Assembly (NCBI GenBank): GCA_017979445.1
Contig: JADQWC010000464.1
Coordinates: 1 to 64,000 of the forward strand
DNA: 64,000 nt
DNA from: Akebia trifoliata
Lineage: Eukaryota; Streptophyta; Magnoliopsida; Ranunculales; Lardizabalaceae
Direction of reading: 5' to 3'
The notes under the pieces were generated by a model. That model was not told the origin of the DNA, searched no databases, and saw only the letters and a program-made list of their open reading frames with translations. The position numbers and the translations under genes were made by a program. Within the stretch, counting starts at the first letter, position 1; each line of letters opens with the position of its first letter. This document shows, piece after piece, positions 54,601 through 64,000 of this stretch.

Positions 54601-55859
54601 CGAGGCTCTTTTCTTCAATTATAATCACTAGAAGGTGGCATGCGCAAAGGCACACACACACACACATATATATATATATCAAAAGAGCTTATCTGTAATT
54701 TAAAACATTAATTAAAGGGTTTTTTGAATATTACATAGTAAAAAGGGTATTTTTGTAAATTTGAAAACTAATCAACTTGATTCTAGGGTTGCGTGCTGCA
54801 ATTTTCTTGGTTTTTGACCAAAATGACTCTGATTATATTAAGTTTAAATGTAAAAGTGGGGGGCATTTGTGGGATCCAAAATTTGAAGTTGAGCCACTTC
54901 TACTCCGCCTTCTTTCATTATAATAGTAAAGATAAAAACAATTTTTCATTAGTTTTATGCTTTAATACCAAATCTGTAAAACAAATAAATTAGGATAAAA
55001 TTTTCTTGATAGTTGTTAGGTCATTTTGTTTCTTCCCAAAATTTAAGCTTTTGTTTGAATGTTTGAGATGTTTGTGGGAACTTTTTGTGACCAATCTTTG
55101 TGGTTTATGTACTCAGTTACTATCCTAGCTTTCTCTCTATATATATACAGGATGCATAGGAATCTAGTGCAGGGCTTTTTCAAATCAGCAAGTCACATGC
55201 TACGGCCCAATGGTGAAGTTCATGTCAATCACAAAACAACAGCCCCATATAACCATTGGAACCTTGAAGAACTTGCTTCAAGACACTCTTTGGGGTTGAT
55301 TGAGTGTGTTGATTTTACGAGAGAAGACTATCCAGGTTACAATAATAAGAGAGGAGCAGGGAAGAGATGTGATGACCCCTTTTTGCTAGGGGAGTGCAGT
55401 ACCTTCAAATTTAGATTCGTATACAATGTGAAGAAAAAGATTACTCAAGTGGTAACTAATGGAGGTTATACTCAAAGCCCTTTCCAAGTCCTTGAGATGC
55501 ATTCCCAACCTCAGCACCACCCTTGTTTGTTTGAGATCAGCTATCCTCGAGCAGATTTCATTACTAATATGCATTCCAACACGTTGAGTCATGTGGGTTC
55601 ATTGCCAAATATCAGGATTACAGATGAATGTTGTAGGATATTTAATGGGTATTTTGCAAACGCAGTAGAAATGTTTGGAAGAACAGGTTATGATGTGGTT
55701 GAAGTTATTCATGAGACATTAAGAAATGGGTTTGAAAGATACATGAGCGAAGCTTCTGGAAGAGACATACATGGTTATCTAATGCTTCTTCATGAACTTC
55801 ATCATTTAAGCATCATGAGATCGGCATGGCTACGAAGAATGTTACTTGGTCCGTCTTGA
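51662..55859 (+). CDS. BMT5-like / DUF2431 domain protein (Rossmann-fold methyltransferase-like)
   Basis: Three exons join in frame to 368 aa: 51662-51860, 53169-53367 and 55151-55859, all GT-AG. The family contains yeast BMT5, a 25S rRNA uridine-N3 methyltransferase; plant members are largely uncharacterised. Seen: an acidic N-terminus (residues 12-20), the SAM-binding-like LLVGEGDFSFSLSLA (about 35-49), IKKYSKAKSNLESL, DRIIFNFPHAGFYGKEDEGR in exon 2, and HMLRPNGEVHVNHKT, GYNNKRGAG and STFKFRF in exon 3. It also has the plant-specific C-terminal extension ending LHHLSIMRSAWLRRMLLGPS. Intron 1 (51861-53168) holds sequence from 52500 to 52980 that may be a decayed LTR; intron 2 (53368-55150) has Copia-LTR-like and LINE-like pieces. 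Intact by all checks; function inferred from family only. Confidence 0.92.
53480..53770 (-). mobile_element. Copia-LTR-like fragment in intron 2 of the BMT5-like gene
   Basis: On the minus strand: ggatacgtggacgtacctca, then gagggaaccacataaaatcc and a T/G-rich end, the text usual at the 3' end of plant Ty1/copia LTRs. No coding region and no second LTR seen, so a solo or broken LTR. Confidence 0.45.
54320..54500 (-). mobile_element. LINE-like 3' end in intron 2 of the BMT5-like gene
   Basis: A T run (54326-54340) followed by gataggtaaatatatttatt. On the minus strand this is a poly-A tail preceded by the TATCAAAA/TAATAAATATATTTACC type of end common in plant LINEs. Only the 3' end is present. 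Confidence 0.45.
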
Positions 55860-56941
55860 TTGCTGGTGGAGAAGAATTGAGGGATTGAAACTCATATTAC
55901 ATTTTTGTATTCGAGCTAGTGGAGGAGGTTACCACCTTTTTGGCATATAACCTTGTTTTGTGCAGTTACTTTTGAATGAGAAGCTATTTTAGTGGGAAAT
56001 ATCAGCTAAGAGTATTTTTGGTGGATCTAATTCAGCACTGACACAAGATATGATCTAATTTTTTTTTTCTTTCTTTGATGACTTACCACTTATGACTGAT
56101 ATTTTTTACTAGCTATAATGTTAAGAGAGTTACAAAGAGATTTACAATGAAACCTTACCTATGAAACCCATAGTTGCAAGGATTTACAAAGAGATTTTCA
56201 AGTACCAGAAAGCCTTGAGATTATTAAGGTGGTGGGGGAAGCCTTAGGAAGGTGATTGGTCACAGAAAAAAGGAACTTTGTGCTATTTTGTGATGATTTA
56301 TGGGAATTTACTTTCATTTTGGATGATGAAAGGGGGAGTAAGAACGAGACATTTATGTGTTTTTAAATATCTTGTGTGAACCTCGCTACAATGGGATTGT
56401 CCTACCAGAATGAATGGATGTGACTACTGTTAAATGTGTGTGCATGTGCATGCATTCATTTTGTACATAAGTCCTTATCTGGAAGCAGCGATGCATGCAA
56501 TTATGCTGCGGCAATGAATGGGTGCTGCCATTGAGATTGAGGCATCATAAAAAGCTAAAACTAAAGGAGGCTAAGCTTTTCTTTATGTTTCTTAAAGCGA
56601 AATGAGTCTCCTTTATTTGTCTATCACACTGAGAGTGAGGTGTCTGGGAAATAAAACCCTTGAGGATGGATGGATGAAGATGAGTATTAAGACTAAAAGG
56701 TTCCTGGTGTATTGTGTGCCTTCCGTTTAAGAAAAAAAGAAGAAAAGCATGCCCACAGTTTCCTGACTAGATTTGTTCAACAAATGCTTAAATTAATATC
56801 ACTGTCACACTACACTGAACGATTTTGAATTTATATTCTGAGTAACTATATATTTCTTTCTCCTATGTAGATATAACTAACTAATCAAAGGTTCAGAAGG
56901 GGGACACCACAAAAAACCCACTTAAGAAATTTGTTCCACAA
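55860..56941. other. Space between the convergent BMT5-like and glucanase genes
   Basis: Includes both 3' UTRs. No other gene seen. Confidence 0.5.
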
Positions 56942-59900
56942 TCACAGTGAGTGCATAATTCTCAAAGTCCCAGACACCCAGACTAACATAACCCAGAAGA
57001 CACCAAGCCAGCTATGATGTTGCCTGACCACCCTCGAAGAAGAAGAACTAATATCACTGATCCCAACAAGAAACCGACAGTCACCAATCGAAGGGTCAAG
57101 GAAAGTGACCATCCCAAGCCCATCAAAATCACAGCTCTGCGACTCCTGTTTCTGCAGCTGATAATAACTGTTGAAGGCGTATGAGATATTCCCTTTCGCC
57201 CCAATTTCATTGCATGATCCCCCATAGGAGAGTGTTGTGCAATCTGCAATGCTGCAAGCCAGTTTGATATGGTTGGTCACACCAGAGAGATCCCTGGATG
57301 GGTCTGCCACACACCACCTCGATGGAAGATACTGAACATCCTTGGCATTCTTCAACAAACGATTCCCTAAACCAAGGTTCAGTGGGTACTTGGCCTGACC
57401 ATCAAATGAGAAAATTCCCCAGTGCCTCTCAAAGTTTCCTGGAAGTGTGCTCTTTGCCCCCTCATCGAGTAGACCGAAAAGATAAATATCCATGGGTGGG
57501 ACCCCTGGTCTTAGAGGTGTGCCTTTGTTACTCAAGACATGATATATGAGGCCTTGATTAAAGGCCCTTGCAGCAGTAAGGTTCGCGCTGGAGACACCAT
57601 CAGTGGGCCAACCCACCTCACCGATGACAATGGGCATCTGACCATATCCCATTTTGTTGAGAGCAGCAACTAATGTGTCCAAATTCCCATCAAATGCATT
57701 GTAGTAGACATTTTGGCCATCTGTAACAGAATGAGATGTCCCGTCAAAGAACGCGTAGTCTTGTGGGAAATCTGAGTTCCCATATAGGCTTAGAAATGGG
57801 TAGATGTTGACTACAAACGGGGAACCGTTTGAGCTGAGGAAGGAGACAAGTTGAGTCATGATTTGTGCCAGTTCAGGACGGAAGGTTCCTTGAGAAGGAA
57901 GGGAAGACTCATAGGCATCGGCATTGCAAGGGACTACTAGCTTTACATAGCCTGCCAAATTTGCTCTTGCTAAAGACTGCTGTAGGTTGAGCAGTGCTGG
58001 TACAACATAGGACTGGTACTGACCTGAGTAACTTGTAAGGAAGGGCTCATTCCCAACTGCGACGTACCTTTGGGACAAATTGCAAGCATTAACAACTTTA
58101 GTAAATCTTAGACTTGGAAGGTTTATTGTTAACTACCAACTACTTTATGCTCGATATTCAGGTTATCAAACAGAATCTAAATAACCAATCCCAGACTTTT
58201 GGGATAAAGCTTTGATGATGAAGGTAATCAAAATCACAAACTAAGTCTTTTAGTTCATAAATCAAAGACACATAAAAAGTTAACAAGAACCAATTGTGAA
58301 TCAAGTCTACCAACCAAGAATCAATGGTTCTATGCTTGATAGTCCCCATACAAGCAGATTCTAGAGACAAGATGGTAAAGTGAACTGAATTATAAGATTT
58401 CATGCTAGCCATATCATACCATATGGCATCATTATCAACGACGGCCATCATCCAATTCTATGATATGTGTGGAGAGTCATCAGACTCTTGAAGTATCGTC
58501 GTACTGATGAAAGCAAGTCAGGAACTGAGATTTTTTTTTTTTAAAGGTTTCCATTTAGAGTTTGGCAAAAAATAAAGTCAGCCCTTTAAAAAAAATAATT
58601 TTGAGTTGGGATCAGTTTTTAAGCAGGTATGGACTGGAGATAAGCTAAAAGGGTTGGTATAGGGAGTAATAGTAGTCACCTAATAATGATTGTGTATCAA
58701 TTGTTCAGGTGATTGATAAATAAAAAAAAGAAAGTAAAACCACAAGACGAATAGTAGTTCATTGTGGTGTCACTCAGGGGTAATAACATTTCATTATGCC
58801 TCCCATAACATATCACATAACTACTGACACGAGCATAGTACAGGTGAATGTGATAAAGGATGAGAAACATACATAACAAGGTTATAGAGCAGCAATCTAC
58901 CAGGCGAAGGATGTGAAAGCTATACAAATCCAGATCTTACTAGAAGTGAATACATACAGAAATATTACAACAAACTGGAGTAGGAAACCTCGATGAGAAG
59001 AATATAGACCAATTGGGACCCTATATGCCCATACAGAGGGAAAGTGCTATGAGTTGACATATGCAAACATTAACATGTTGTTTGAAAGTGCAACGCCAAA
59101 GATTAAGTTTGGAGAGATATTTTTTGAATTTCTGTTAGGATGGAACCTAAATTGAAGGTGTTGTGTAGTAAAGAAGTTGGAAGAAAATTCAGAGGCAATT
59201 TTAATTTTGTAGAAGCCCCCCAACTAAATATCTCTACAGAGACCTTCTTCATTACTGTATAGATTTTCTTCACAAATTCTCTATGTATATTGAGCTAACT
59301 AAGCAGTTTCTAGATTTCACTCCATAGAGAGTCTGTAACGGGGCATTTTATTTTCCAAAATCTCCAAGTATTTAAGCCTAAGCTACAATGAAAGTCTTCC
59401 AATGGGTTAGTTAAATGGTGAAGCAACTGATTCTAATCTCCATCTCGAAGACGATCGGTTCGTTGACAAACAAACTCGTTTATCCTACATTCTTGTTTAA
59501 AGATAAAACCAATCATCAAAATGACAAAGAACCCCCACAATAAACACCTTTAGTATCTGAAGAATCAACAACAACAGCAACCCATGTTAAGAAAATCAGA
59601 AAAATCAACCCTAGGAATTGAAAAGTTCAAAACCCAGATTAAGAAGAACAGAGCTAAAAGCACAGAAGTTACAAACCCAGATAACAAAAACAAGAAATAA
59701 CGCAACCCATCCCATAACAAAACACAAATAAGCATTCAGTTATAGAAATCAAACAATCCCAGATAAAGTGTGCAAGCAAATATTAAACTCCAATAATAAT
59801 AATAATAATAATAAACCATTTTCATACCTGATATCAACACCTCGTTTAACCATGTATCTAGATACATTCTGACGAACCCACAAATCTGCAGCAGTAGGAG

Positions 59901-60180
59901 ATGAACTCAAGAGCCCCAACATATCATTTGAGATCCCTACCATTACCTCAATCCCACTCCCCATTAGAGCTCTAAGAACACCTGGATCTGCATCAAAGAG
60001 CTTCACTTTCTGTATCTTGTTGTCTTTCATGAGATCTACAACATTGGAAGGAGAAAGCCTGTGAGAAGATATGGTCCCCCAGTTCACACCAATTGCCGAT
60101 TCCACCATTACAGCTGAGCTTAAAATAAGTATTGTAAGACAAATAATAATAGTTATAGAGAAATGAATTTCTGCCGCCAT
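56942..60180 (-). CDS. GPI-anchored glucan endo-1,3-beta-glucosidase, GH17 plus X8 domain
   Basis: Two exons, 59828-60180 and 56942-58067, join as AG|G to 492 aa; the intron is GT-AG (1.76 kb). The enzyme hydrolyses beta-1,3-glucan (callose) at the plasma membrane, wall or plasmodesmata. Order: signal peptide (about 1-30, ending near SAVMVESAIG), a GH17 domain starting IGVNWGTISS, acid/base Glu125 in VAVGNEP, nucleophile Glu268 in IVIGEVGWPTDG, then WCVADPS opening an X8/CBM43 domain with six cysteines (370, 389, 394, 403, 430, 448), then a Ser-rich stretch and a hydrophobic tail (GVFWVMLVWVSG) typical of GPI addition. Closest in layout to Arabidopsis glucanases 5/6 by memory. Both catalytic residues and all cysteines are intact. 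A (TTA)n tract lies in the intron next to the donor (about 59793-59813). Confidence 0.95.
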
Positions 60181-62048
60181 TTTTTTTTAATAAAAATAAA
60201 CGTAGAATCAGGAGAATTCAGAGCATTATGTTGAGACGGAGATGGAGCGACTAGATAGAGAGAGAGAGAGTTGTAAGTATAACTGTAGTATATGTAGGAG
60301 AAATGTAACTGTTAAAAGGGAAAGTGAAGGACCAGCCATAAATTAACAGATATTTCGGTGATTTAGACATACCCTCCGCATTTTGATGAAAATTTGATAT
60401 ACCCCCTTGTTTTGAAACTGATCACATACCCCTTGACTTTGTTATACTCTACAAGCCTAATGAAAACGAGACCTAAACGCCCTCACATCTTCATCTATTA
60501 ACAAAAAAAATCATCTTTGTTCTCTCTCCCCAAATCCAACCATTTTCAAGCTCTAAAGCGGTTCTTTTTTTCCTCGTTTCTTCAACCTTAAGATCATATT
60601 TCTTTCAACACTCAATAGGTAAAATAAAAAAATGTAGATATTTTACGAGATAAGTATTGATTTGGTAGAAATTTGATTTAGATAAGTATATTAGTAAGAG
60701 TAGTATTTGTAAATTGTTAGGATTATGACTTTTTATTTATAAAAGAAAGTAATTCCTTTATTAATTAATAAATAATATTTATTTTAATTATTTTTTTACA
60801 TAATTCTTAGTGTGTTGAATACTTGAGATTGTCATTTCTCTCATTTGAGTGGACACATTAGGAATTAAGTTCCTAATAAGTTTCATTTTGTATATATATT
60901 CTCGTCATTATGAATGTTTTGGTGTTATCTCTCGACAGACTTAATTTGGTAGCTTATATGTGTTAGAAGTTTTATTAATATACTCAGTCAAGGTACCGCT
61001 TGAACTCCAATTACCGTCCAAAAAAAAAAAAAAAACTCAAAGATTTTCTATCAGAAGTTTAAAAGAGTAAAAATAATTTTCCCTGAAAGTTCACAAGCTA
61101 GACAGATTAAAAATGATGTTTTTGTCTAGGGGGGTGAAGATGAAGGCACTTATGTCTTTTTTTAGTTAGTTTTCTTGTATAGACCGAGGTCAAAGTATTC
61201 AGTTTGAAAACATAAGAGGGCATCTAAAATATTCAGCATGCGCTTGATATTTTGCAAAGCTAATTGAGACTTATCTAATAGCATAAATATCTTTTTAAAT
61301 ATTGGTTGTTATGATATTTACGTCTTGGGAAAGTTTCATAAAAACTATAATAAACAAATAATCATGCAAATATGATAGTCAAAAACTAAGCCGGATCAAT
61401 ATTTTAAAAATCCAATCGAATATTTGTTGGATTGGTTGAATCACAATTGAACCCTTGTTCAATTCGATTGCATTTATTAAAAAAATTAAAAATATTCATA
61501 ATTTTTTTAAAGTACCTATAAGAGAACAATACTCTCAAAAAGTGGTGGTTCATTAGTTGGATCGATTTTATTGCAAAATCGATCAGACCACTGGTTTGAT
61601 CCAATTTTTAAAATACTTGGTAATAGTGAAAACATGATTCAGATATGGAAAATCAAAATAATGGGGATAATTGAGGTTTTGTTGATTGAATGGTCATATT
61701 GGGAAATTGAAGTGTGCTTATACAGAAGGTCATTTGTGTCATTAAAATAATCGAGGATATAATTATAATTTTGAGATATAAACCACCTTGTATGTTGTCT
61801 TACTCTTCAGTGGAGTGAGTGGGAGGAATAATATTAATTTACGAAGTGGTTGCAGGATATTTATGTCGAATAGGATCTCTCTCCCGGTGCACCCCTATCC
61901 GCGTTTGAGCTGCTGTCATGTTATTTAGAAAGAAAAATAAAAAAGTTATGGCTACATTGGATATATATCATTTCTTTAACTAAAAACATTGGTCCGTTGC
62001 GTGTATGTGTGTGTATATATATATATATATTAAAGTTTTTTTCAAGAA
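60181..62048. other. Intergenic region upstream of the glucanase
   Basis: A (GA)n tract at 60257-60270 lies in the presumed 5' UTR or promoter. The rest is AT-rich with no gene recognised. Confidence 0.4.
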
Positions 62049-62268
62049 GAATTGTGATAATCTGATTTATCCATGTGACATACTCAATCGACACTCCTGA
62101 TGTGGCATGTTCAAGAATTATAAATAAACAATTACACTCTCTCCTAAAAATATTATATCCCGACAGAACCATATATCTCGAGGAGTGTAGATCTAAGATT
62201 CTTAAATGAGTCACGTTAGGAGTGTCAATTGAGTATGCCACGTGGGTAAGTCAAATTATCATGACTCT
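62049..62268. mobile_element. MITE of the tgataatctgac/ccacgtgg family
   Basis: Left end ttgtgataatctgatttatc and right end gtaagtcaaattatcatgac are inverted, with subterminal catactcaatcgacactcct and gagtgtcaattgagtatgcc. An inner pair surrounds atatcccgacagaaccatat. About 220 bp, near full length. Confidence 0.72.
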
Positions 62269-64000
62269 TTCAAGAATTATCACCGATAACTCACAAAACT
62301 CTCTGAATAAGGATAAATCGATTAAAATCAATAGATTGAAGAGTTAATTAATGATTTATCAGTTAAGTGGAATATAGTAACATTTTTTAATTTTTCTCTT
62401 TTAAAATTTTATTTTCTCTAATATTCAAATCTTAAGTATAAAATATAAATTTTTTTTTTGTACACTCCCTTAACATTTTTTTATGTTTTATTTTTATATT
62501 CCTATGAAATTTTTTCTCAAATTTATCGGTATCAATTCAGTAGAACCCCAGCCCAATAATTACCAAATTAACTCAAACTTTTGTTATTATGCTTGTAACA
62601 TAAAATTATTTTGAAGAGAAATAGATCCATATTTGAAAACCCAACAAGAGGTCTGAACTTGTCACTTAGTGAGCCTCGACTGAAATCGTTCATAAGCTGA
62701 GTTAATTCGCCGAGTAAGTAGTTGCTTTGAGTTTAAGGGATCATTAATTAATTAATTGGTGTTGGTTGGCGAGAGATTTTCTGAGGTGGGGGCACTTTAA
62801 TTATGTTGTTTGAAAAATGAAAAATGAAAAGACAGTTGCGTCGGTTTGGTAGTTTTTTTTGCTTTGTGAACCTAAGAGAAACTCTCCTTTCTTTTTACAG
62901 CTGGAAAAGTAATTATAGAGCAGATTCCCCATAGCACTTGCAAATGGGTCCAAAGAGAGAATAGAGGGAAATGTGGTTTCTTTCTTTTTGTTTTAAAGGC
63001 CAGGAATGGTGTATAAGGTCGTACAGATCTTTGTTGCTCAAAGAAACCTTTCCTCCTCCTAAGATTCCTACCTTTATCTTTTTCCTTAATTTATGGGGAT
63101 ATATAGATAGATTTATACAAAGGTGTAAAGGTTTGTATTTGTACATGCGAGCTCAACTGTGCATCCACTCTTTCATATGCCCATCACTTTTAGTTAGCTT
63201 TACTTTAGGCCCTGTTTGAAAAACATAGAATACACTATGTGGGAGGAAATTCTCTAAATTGACATGGAAATGATGTGTAGCAACTTGAGATCCTAGTAAA
63301 TAAAAAAAATAAAAAAATTGAAGAAGTTAAAAGTATGGACTACGACAAGCAAAATTCCAATATTGAGGCCGAGATCAATTCGCATAGTGTTCTTGGAGCA
63401 GTTGCATAACGTACACACATATAGTTAACCCATCATTCATGGTGAGAATCAATTACATGTTATCATTAGAACAACTATTATAAAAGGAAGACAATACTAT
63501 GTTGGTAAAAGAGATAAACTCACCCCAAACTCGAAATCTTGTTAGTGATATCCTTTTGATTCTTGAAAAAAGTTTTAAATCTTGGAGGTTTTCCTGCATC
63601 AAGAACTTCTGACAATCAAGTTAGCAGAAATAAACAAAGGGTGAGTTCAAAAATGAATTGAAAAATCCTTTACCTGTGTCATTTCTTCTATATTTATAAA
63701 TGGGGAAAGTTTTAATTCATTTGATAACTTCTGTCAAGATTCGAATTAATCCTTTTTTCATTTTTTTATCTTTCCTTAACTACAAAATCACTTTAACCGA
63801 GTGATTTAATGTTTTTACGTGTCATTCTAGCTGAGTCCTATTTTGGACTCAAGGGAGTTGACACGTAGGGGTTTCAAAGGGAATCACTCATCTAGCAAAT
63901 GAATTATCCTAACTCTTAATATACTACACGTGTCTACCTGACCCACTTTCCTCAAGAGTTAACGGTCACATGATCCCGTCCTATTGGTGCACATAATCAA
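62269..64000. other. Intergenic, no gene seen
   Basis: AT-rich to the window end. Short frames have no recognisable similarity. The edge could hold part of a neighbouring promoter. Confidence 0.4.

Noticed and set aside
59793..59813. (TTA)n tract at the glucanase intron donor as a possible disruption
   Set aside because: The tract lies inside the intron after a good donor, so it does not change the coding sequence.

Overview
This window is nuclear DNA from a flowering plant, probably a dicot; the species cannot be fixed from the sequence. The evidence is AT-rich DNA, GT-AG introns up to about 2.9 kb, many plant MITE, SINE and LINE remnants, and plant-specific protein families (CBL calcium sensor, thylakoid-lumen FKBP, X8-containing GH17 glucanase). 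No bacterial features, CRISPR arrays or complete viral genes were seen.

Five genes have reading frames that close exactly across predicted introns. They are a CBL2/3-type calcineurin B-like protein (+, 22790-29863, 8 coding exons, 226 aa, with a 5'-UTR exon near 19.7 kb); a cytosolic HSP90 (-, 31286-34929, 3 exons, 702 aa), convergent with CBL; a lumenal FKBP16-like protein (+, 36986-39887, 8 exons, 210 aa); a BMT5/DUF2431-like methyltransferase-fold protein (+, 51662-55859, 3 exons, 368 aa); and a GPI-type beta-1,3-glucanase with an X8 domain (-, 56942-60180, 2 exons, 492 aa).

The rest is mostly gene debris and repeats. From 1 to 7.8 kb lies a cluster of direct and inverted copies built from pieces of the CBL gene: its intron 7 end, exon 8 and 3' UTR, and separately exons 2-3. 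It includes a palindrome of about 3.67 kb (3437-7106). Such a structure could yield hairpin RNA and small RNAs against the intact CBL gene about 20 kb away. From 9.2 to 11.8 kb lies an ALG7/GPT-like paralog with no stops and clean splice sites, but with the catalytic Asp-Asp changed to Asn-Asn and one expected exon not found; a second, more degraded GPT piece lies near 18.4 kb.

Between 44.2 and 49.5 kb there are exon-sized fragments of at least four unrelated genes (inositol polyphosphate 5-phosphatase, LEC14B/DCAF11 WD40 protein, lysyl-tRNA synthetase, pyruvate kinase) plus one unassigned exon-like block. This looks like transposon gene capture. A receptor-kinase fragment lacking the HRD motif lies at 16.6 kb. 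MITEs of at least three families are present, three of them with clear TAA/TTA target duplications. A patch dense in TGAGTCA and CGAGT motifs lies at 50.84-51.17 kb.
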